Assembly (NCBI RefSeq): GCF_045984285.3
Contig: NZ_JBJQIK030000001.1
Location: 310,001-374,000 of the forward strand
Reading direction: 5' to 3'
Length of the DNA stretch: 64,000 nt
Source of the DNA: Rugamonas sp045984285
GTDB taxonomy: Bacteria; Pseudomonadota; Gammaproteobacteria; Burkholderiales; Burkholderiaceae_D
Numbering within the stretch: the stretch's first letter is position 1; each line of letters starts with the position of its first letter. The notes under the pieces are model-generated. The model was not told the origin of the DNA. It saw only the letters and a list, made by a program, of their open reading frames with translations, and searched no databases. The position numbers and the translations under genes were made by a program. Shown piece by piece: positions 60,727 to 64,000 of the stretch.

Positions 60727-63171
60727 ATGCGGATCAGGGACTTTCGCACCGGCTGGCGGGCCTTGTTGCAGGAGCCTGCCTACTCGCTGGTGGTGGTGCT
60801 GGGACTCGGCACCGGTTTTGCCGCCTTCCTGCTGCTGATGGGCTTTGTGCGCTACTCATGGCAATACAACAGCCATGTGCCGCAGGTGGACAATGTATAT
60901 GTGGTGAAGCAGCGCGACAATGTGAATCCGCTGGAGCCATGGTTCGACCAGTCGCCGCTGCTGCTGAGGCCCGCGGCCATGAAGCTGCCCGGCGTGGAGG
61001 TGGCGACTGCCTACATTCCTGCGCGCCCGCAAGTGACCGGCATGACCGTGCGGGCGGGCGGCACGCTGTTCCAGCTGAACGGCCTGACCGTGCTGCCGGG
61101 CTTTGTTGAAACACTGGGCATTACCGCCATACACGGCGATGCCGGCCGGGCGCTGGTGAATCCGGAAGGCATCGCACTGACCGAAGCGGCTGCCAAACGC
61201 CTGTTTGGCAAAAGCGATATTGCCGGCAGCAGCCTGCACATGGAGGGCAAGCTGCTGCGCGTGGACGCAGTGCTGGCGACACCGCCGGCGAATTCCACCG
61301 TTCCTTTCGAAGCGCTGGTTGGCGCCAATTCCGTCACCGGCGAGGAAGTGCTGCGCAAGGAATTGCTGACCGGCGAAATGGGCTGGTGGGGCAAGGTGCT
61401 GCTGCGCCTGAAGCCCGGCGTGGCGCCCGCGGATATCGCAGCGGCCCTGCAGCAGACCATCGACCAGTCGCCGGTGGTGCAGAACCAGTCGCCGGAAACG
61501 CGCGAACGCATCGGCAAGCGCAAGGTGATGGATGTGGTGTTGTCGCCGCTGCGCGATGCCTACTTCGACCGGCAGGTGGCAGAGAACCACATTTCCGCGC
61601 CGGGCGACCGTGGGCATCCGGCCGTGGTGGCAGGACTGGGCGTGATTGCGGTGCTGATCCTGCTGCTCGCATCCGCCAACTATGTGAACCTGGCGGCGGT
61701 GCGCACCTTGCGGCGCCAGCGCGAAATGGCGGTGCGCAAAGTGCTCGGCGCTGCACCGCGCCAGATAGCGCTGCAGCTGCTGGCCGAATCCATGCTGGTT
61801 GCCATGCTGGCGGCCCTGCTTGGCCTGCTGCTGGCGTGGGCTGCGCTGCCGCTGTTCTCGCAGCTGGTGAACCGCCAGCTCGCAGGCATCGCCACGCTGG
61901 AGAACTTGGTGCTGGCGCTGCTGCTGGGCGCATTGCTCGGCGCTGCCACTGCAGCATATCCGGTCTGGATTGCCTTACGGGTGCGGCCGGCCAGCGTACT
62001 GGCCGGGAAACCGGATGCTGAATCCACGCAAGGGGCTTTCCTGCGCCGCGCCCTGACGGTGCTGCAGCTCGCAACAGCCATCGGCCTTGCCAGCGTTACG
62101 CTGACGATTGCATGGCAGACGCAGTTCGCCATGCAGGCATCGGCAGGTTTTGACGATTCAAGGCTGCTGGTGGTCGATCTTCCCGGCTCTTACCGGGACA
62201 GCGCGGAGGCGCGCAACTTTGCCGCCGCCCTCAAGGCGCACAAGGAGGTGGCGGGAGTTGCCGTCTCCGGCGACGCGGTGGGCCGTACCCGCTCCTCCTG
62301 GATGCAGGACATCAAGCGGCCGGGCGGCCCGAGCGTCTCGGTGGATGTGCGCTCGGTCAGCGCCAGCTTCTTCGAGGAATACGGCATGAAAGCGGTGGCT
62401 GGCCGCCTGTTCGATGCGCGGCTGGACAAGGATGACGACGCGGTTCCGGTGCTGATCAATGCCATCGCCGCGCGCCGGCTCGGGTTTTCGGATCCGGCTG
62501 CAGCGGTAGGCGAGATCCTGCCGTTTACCGATTTCAGCGGAAAGGTCATTCACAAGCGCGTGCTCGGCATTGCACCGGACATCCGCTACCAGTCGCTGCG
62601 CGAGGCGCCGCGGGCCGTGCTGTATGAACTGTGGACTTTCGGCCAGACGCTGACGGTGCGCAGCAATGCACCGCTGGCCGAAACGGAAGCGCTGGTCAAC
62701 ATGCTGTGGCCGAAGTACTTCCCCGAGGCGCTGCTGCGCATGAGCAGGGCAAAGGATATCCTGGCAGAGAATTATGCCGAGGAGGCGCGTATCGCCCGCC
62801 TGCTGGCATTGGCCAGCGCGCTTGCCTTCGCGATTGCCGCTTTCGGCACCTATGCACTGGCCGCGCATGCGGTGCAGCGGCGCGCGAAGGAGATTGTGCT
62901 GCGCAAGCTGCATGGCGCCGGCCCGGCGGCAATCGCAGGCCTGCTGGCGCGGGAAATGGGACAGCTGCTGGCGCTGGCTTCCCTGCTTGGCATGCCGGTA
63001 GCTGCATTGACGATACAGCGCTACCTCGCGCCCTATCTGGAGCGTTCGCCGCTGGCTTACTGGTCTTTGCTGCTGGCGCTGGGCGCGACGTGCCTTGTCG
63101 CGCTACTGGCCCTGGCGCGGCACGCGCGTGCGGCGGTCCGGATGCGGCCCGCCGACGCGCTGCGCGTGTGA
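60727..63171 (+). CDS. MacB/FtsX-type ABC permease with two periplasmic domains
   Basis: 814 residues. The N-terminal membrane helix (about 20-40) is followed by a MacB-like periplasmic domain (40-280), three to four helices (about 300-420; NYVNLAAVRTLRRQREMAVR is the FtsX coupling signature), a second helix and periplasmic domain (about 445-690), then three final helices (KEIVLRKLHGAGPAAIAGLL). This duplicated layout is typical of large permeases for peptides, lipoproteins or lantibiotics. No ATPase part is fused. With the adaptor and ATPase it should form a mechanotransmission-type exporter spanning both membranes together with a TolC. Confidence 0.92.
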   Translation: MRIRDFRTGWRALLQEPAYSLVVVLGLGTGFAAFLLLMGFVRYSWQYNSHVPQVDNVYVVKQRDNVNPLEPWFDQSPLLLRPAAMKLPGVEVATAYIPARPQVTGMTVRAGGTLFQLNGLTVLPGFVETLGITAIHGDAGRALVNPEGIALTEAAAKRLFGKSDIAGSSLHMEGKLLRVDAVLATPPANSTVPFEALVGANSVTGEEVLRKELLTGEMGWWGKVLLRLKPGVAPADIAAALQQTIDQSPVVQNQSPETRERIGKRKVMDVVLSPLRDAYFDRQVAENHISAPGDRGHPAVVAGLGVIAVLILLLASANYVNLAAVRTLRRQREMAVRKVLGAAPRQIALQLLAESMLVAMLAALLGLLLAWAALPLFSQLVNRQLAGIATLENLVLALLLGALLGAATAAYPVWIALRVRPASVLAGKPDAESTQGAFLRRALTVLQLATAIGLASVTLTIAWQTQFAMQASAGFDDSRLLVVDLPGSYRDSAEARNFAAALKAHKEVAGVAVSGDAVGRTRSSWMQDIKRPGGPSVSVDVRSVSASFFEEYGMKAVAGRLFDARLDKDDDAVPVLINAIAARRLGFSDPAAAVGEILPFTDFSGKVIHKRVLGIAPDIRYQSLREAPRAVLYELWTFGQTLTVRSNAPLAETEALVNMLWPKYFPEALLRMSRAKDILAENYAEEARIARLLALASALAFAIAAFGTYALAAHAVQRRAKEIVLRKLHGAGPAAIAGLLAREMGQLLALASLLGMPVAALTIQRYLAPYLERSPLAYWSLLLALGATCLVALLALARHARAAVRMRPADALRV

Positions 63172-63178
63172 TGGAAGC

Positions 63179-64000
63179 TTAGTAGCTGGTCAGCGCGGAA
63201 GGCTGGCCGTTCCTGAAGGTGAAGATGGTGACAGGGGAGGACTTCATGTCTCCCTTGCCATCGAAGGCATAGGTGCCCGCCACGCCGGCGTAGCTGCCGG
63301 TGGAGATGGCGCCGGCCACGCGGCCCGGATCGATCGAGTTTGCCTTCTGCATGGCCGCTGCGAACAGCTGCACCGCATCGTAGTAGGACGCAGCGTAGAC
63401 GTCCGGGTCCGCACTGAAGCGTTTCTTGAACTTCGCCTTGAATGCAGGGCCGGCCGCCGCCTTGTCCAGCAGTGCGCCGCCCTGCGAACAGAGCACGTTT
63501 TCGCCAACCGCTTCGCCGCCCAGCTTGCCCATTTCGGCGGTGCAGATGGTGTCGCCGCCCAGCAGCTTCGCGTTGATGCCCAGCGCCTTGATCTGGCGCG
63601 CCATCGGGCCGCCCTGCGGGGCATAGCCGCCGAAGAAGATCGCTTCCACCTTCTTCGACTTCAGGCGGGTGAGGATGGAGGTGAAGTCCACGGCCTTGTC
63701 GCTGGTGTATTCGTGGGCCGCCACCGTCATGCCGGAGGCGCGCGCCTGCTTCTTGAATTCGTCGGCAAGGCCCTGGCCGAAGGCGGTGCGGTCATCGATG
63801 ACGGCCACGGTCTTCATCTTCAGTTCCCTGGCCGCATACAGCGCCATCTTGGAGCCGAGCTGCGTGTCGCTCGCATTCACGCGGAACAGGCTGCGGTAGC
63901 CCTGCATCGTGAGCTTGGGATTGGAGGCGACGGTTGCCACCACCATGCCTGCGTCGTTGTAGACGCGCGAGGAAGGAATCGCGACGCCCGAGTTGTATGG
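63179..64000 (-). CDS. Branched-chain amino acid ABC transporter binding protein, partial
   Basis: The last 273 residues of a periplasmic binding protein; the N-terminus with its signal peptide lies beyond the right edge. It shows YNSGVAIPSSRVYNDAGMVV, MQGYRSLFRVNASDTQLG, VAVIDDRTAFGQGLADEF and DVYAASYYDAVQLFAAAM, as in LivK/LivJ and related proteins. It captures amino acids or similar small molecules for a LivHMGF-type importer. Its stop lies seven bases after the convergent permease gene. The true ligand cannot be told. Confidence 0.92.
   Translation of the reverse strand, partial: PYNSGVAIPSSRVYNDAGMVVATVASNPKLTMQGYRSLFRVNASDTQLGSKMALYAARELKMKTVAVIDDRTAFGQGLADEFKKQARASGMTVAAHEYTSDKAVDFTSILTRLKSKKVEAIFFGGYAPQGGPMARQIKALGINAKLLGGDTICTAEMGKLGGEAVGENVLCSQGGALLDKAAAGPAFKAKFKKRFSADPDVYAASYYDAVQLFAAAMQKANSIDPGRVAGAISTGSYAGVAGTYAFDGKGDMKSSPVTIFTFRNGQPSALTSY

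Overview
The window reads as chromosomal DNA of a high-GC betaproteobacterium, most probably family Oxalobacteraceae (Massilia, Duganella or Janthinobacterium type). This placement is an inference. It rests on the housekeeping order yebC-purD-hemF-nadD-rsfS-rlmH-maf-rng, on several DUF4214/RTX type I secretion substrates, and on palindromic REP-like elements of a type I associate with these genomes. No rRNA, CRISPR array, integrase or intact insertion sequence was seen. One tRNA gene, tRNA-Thr(CGT), is present.

Layout. (1) Positions 1-10876, minus strand: a tightly overlapping polysaccharide operon with an ABC exporter (wzm/wzt), an FkbM methyltransferase with a coiled-coil tail, a 1061-residue double glycosyltransferase, GT2 enzymes, GtrA, a large membrane protein and an epimerase-like enzyme. 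(2) 11018-15252, minus strand: a four-gene operon of CHASE2 adenylate cyclase, TPR/outer-membrane barrel protein, VanZ-like protein and Crp/Fnr regulator. (3) 15433-26127, plus strand: a FecR-domain protein, a very large, probably highly expressed S-layer-like protein, a shorter paralogue, and a complete type I secretion system (ABC ATPase, membrane fusion protein, TolC-like channel). (4) 26160-34181: trhO, dnaE, a TonB/Sel1-repeat protein, a serralysin-like DUF4214 metalloprotease and a small DUF6139-like protein. (5) 34268-37415: LPS core/O-antigen functions (GT2, O-antigen ligase-like, waaF), then a diguanylate cyclase and a decayed toxin/antitoxin-like remnant. (6) 39538-47122: mlaA, then the housekeeping block from rng to yebC. 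(7) 47206-55387: an RTX/DUF4214 protein, an EamA transporter, mgsA, a quinone oxidoreductase, a DUF4136 lipoprotein, pepN, fbp and the tRNA gene. (8) 55481-64000: a GAF protein, then a histidine kinase and sigma-54 response regulator divergent from a MacB-type ABC system, and finally a truncated Liv-type binding protein.

The most notable result is a possible local cAMP circuit. Three promoter regions, upstream of the FecR gene, the S-layer-like gene and the secretion operon, each carry a TGTGA-N6-TCAC(A/G) palindrome about 28-30 bp from a -10-like hexamer. The adjacent operon encodes both a class III adenylate cyclase and a Crp/Fnr protein whose recognition helix keeps the R-E-x-x-x-R residues that read TGTGA. 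I infer a self-contained system in which envelope sensing controls synthesis and export of a surface layer.

Other points of interest are a sigma-54 promoter with two tandem activator sites in front of the MacB-type system, a REP-like palindrome read through in frame inside a glycosyltransferase gene, two further palindromes next to dnaE and inside a truncated gene, and an RsfS with an unusually long Lys/Ala-rich tail.
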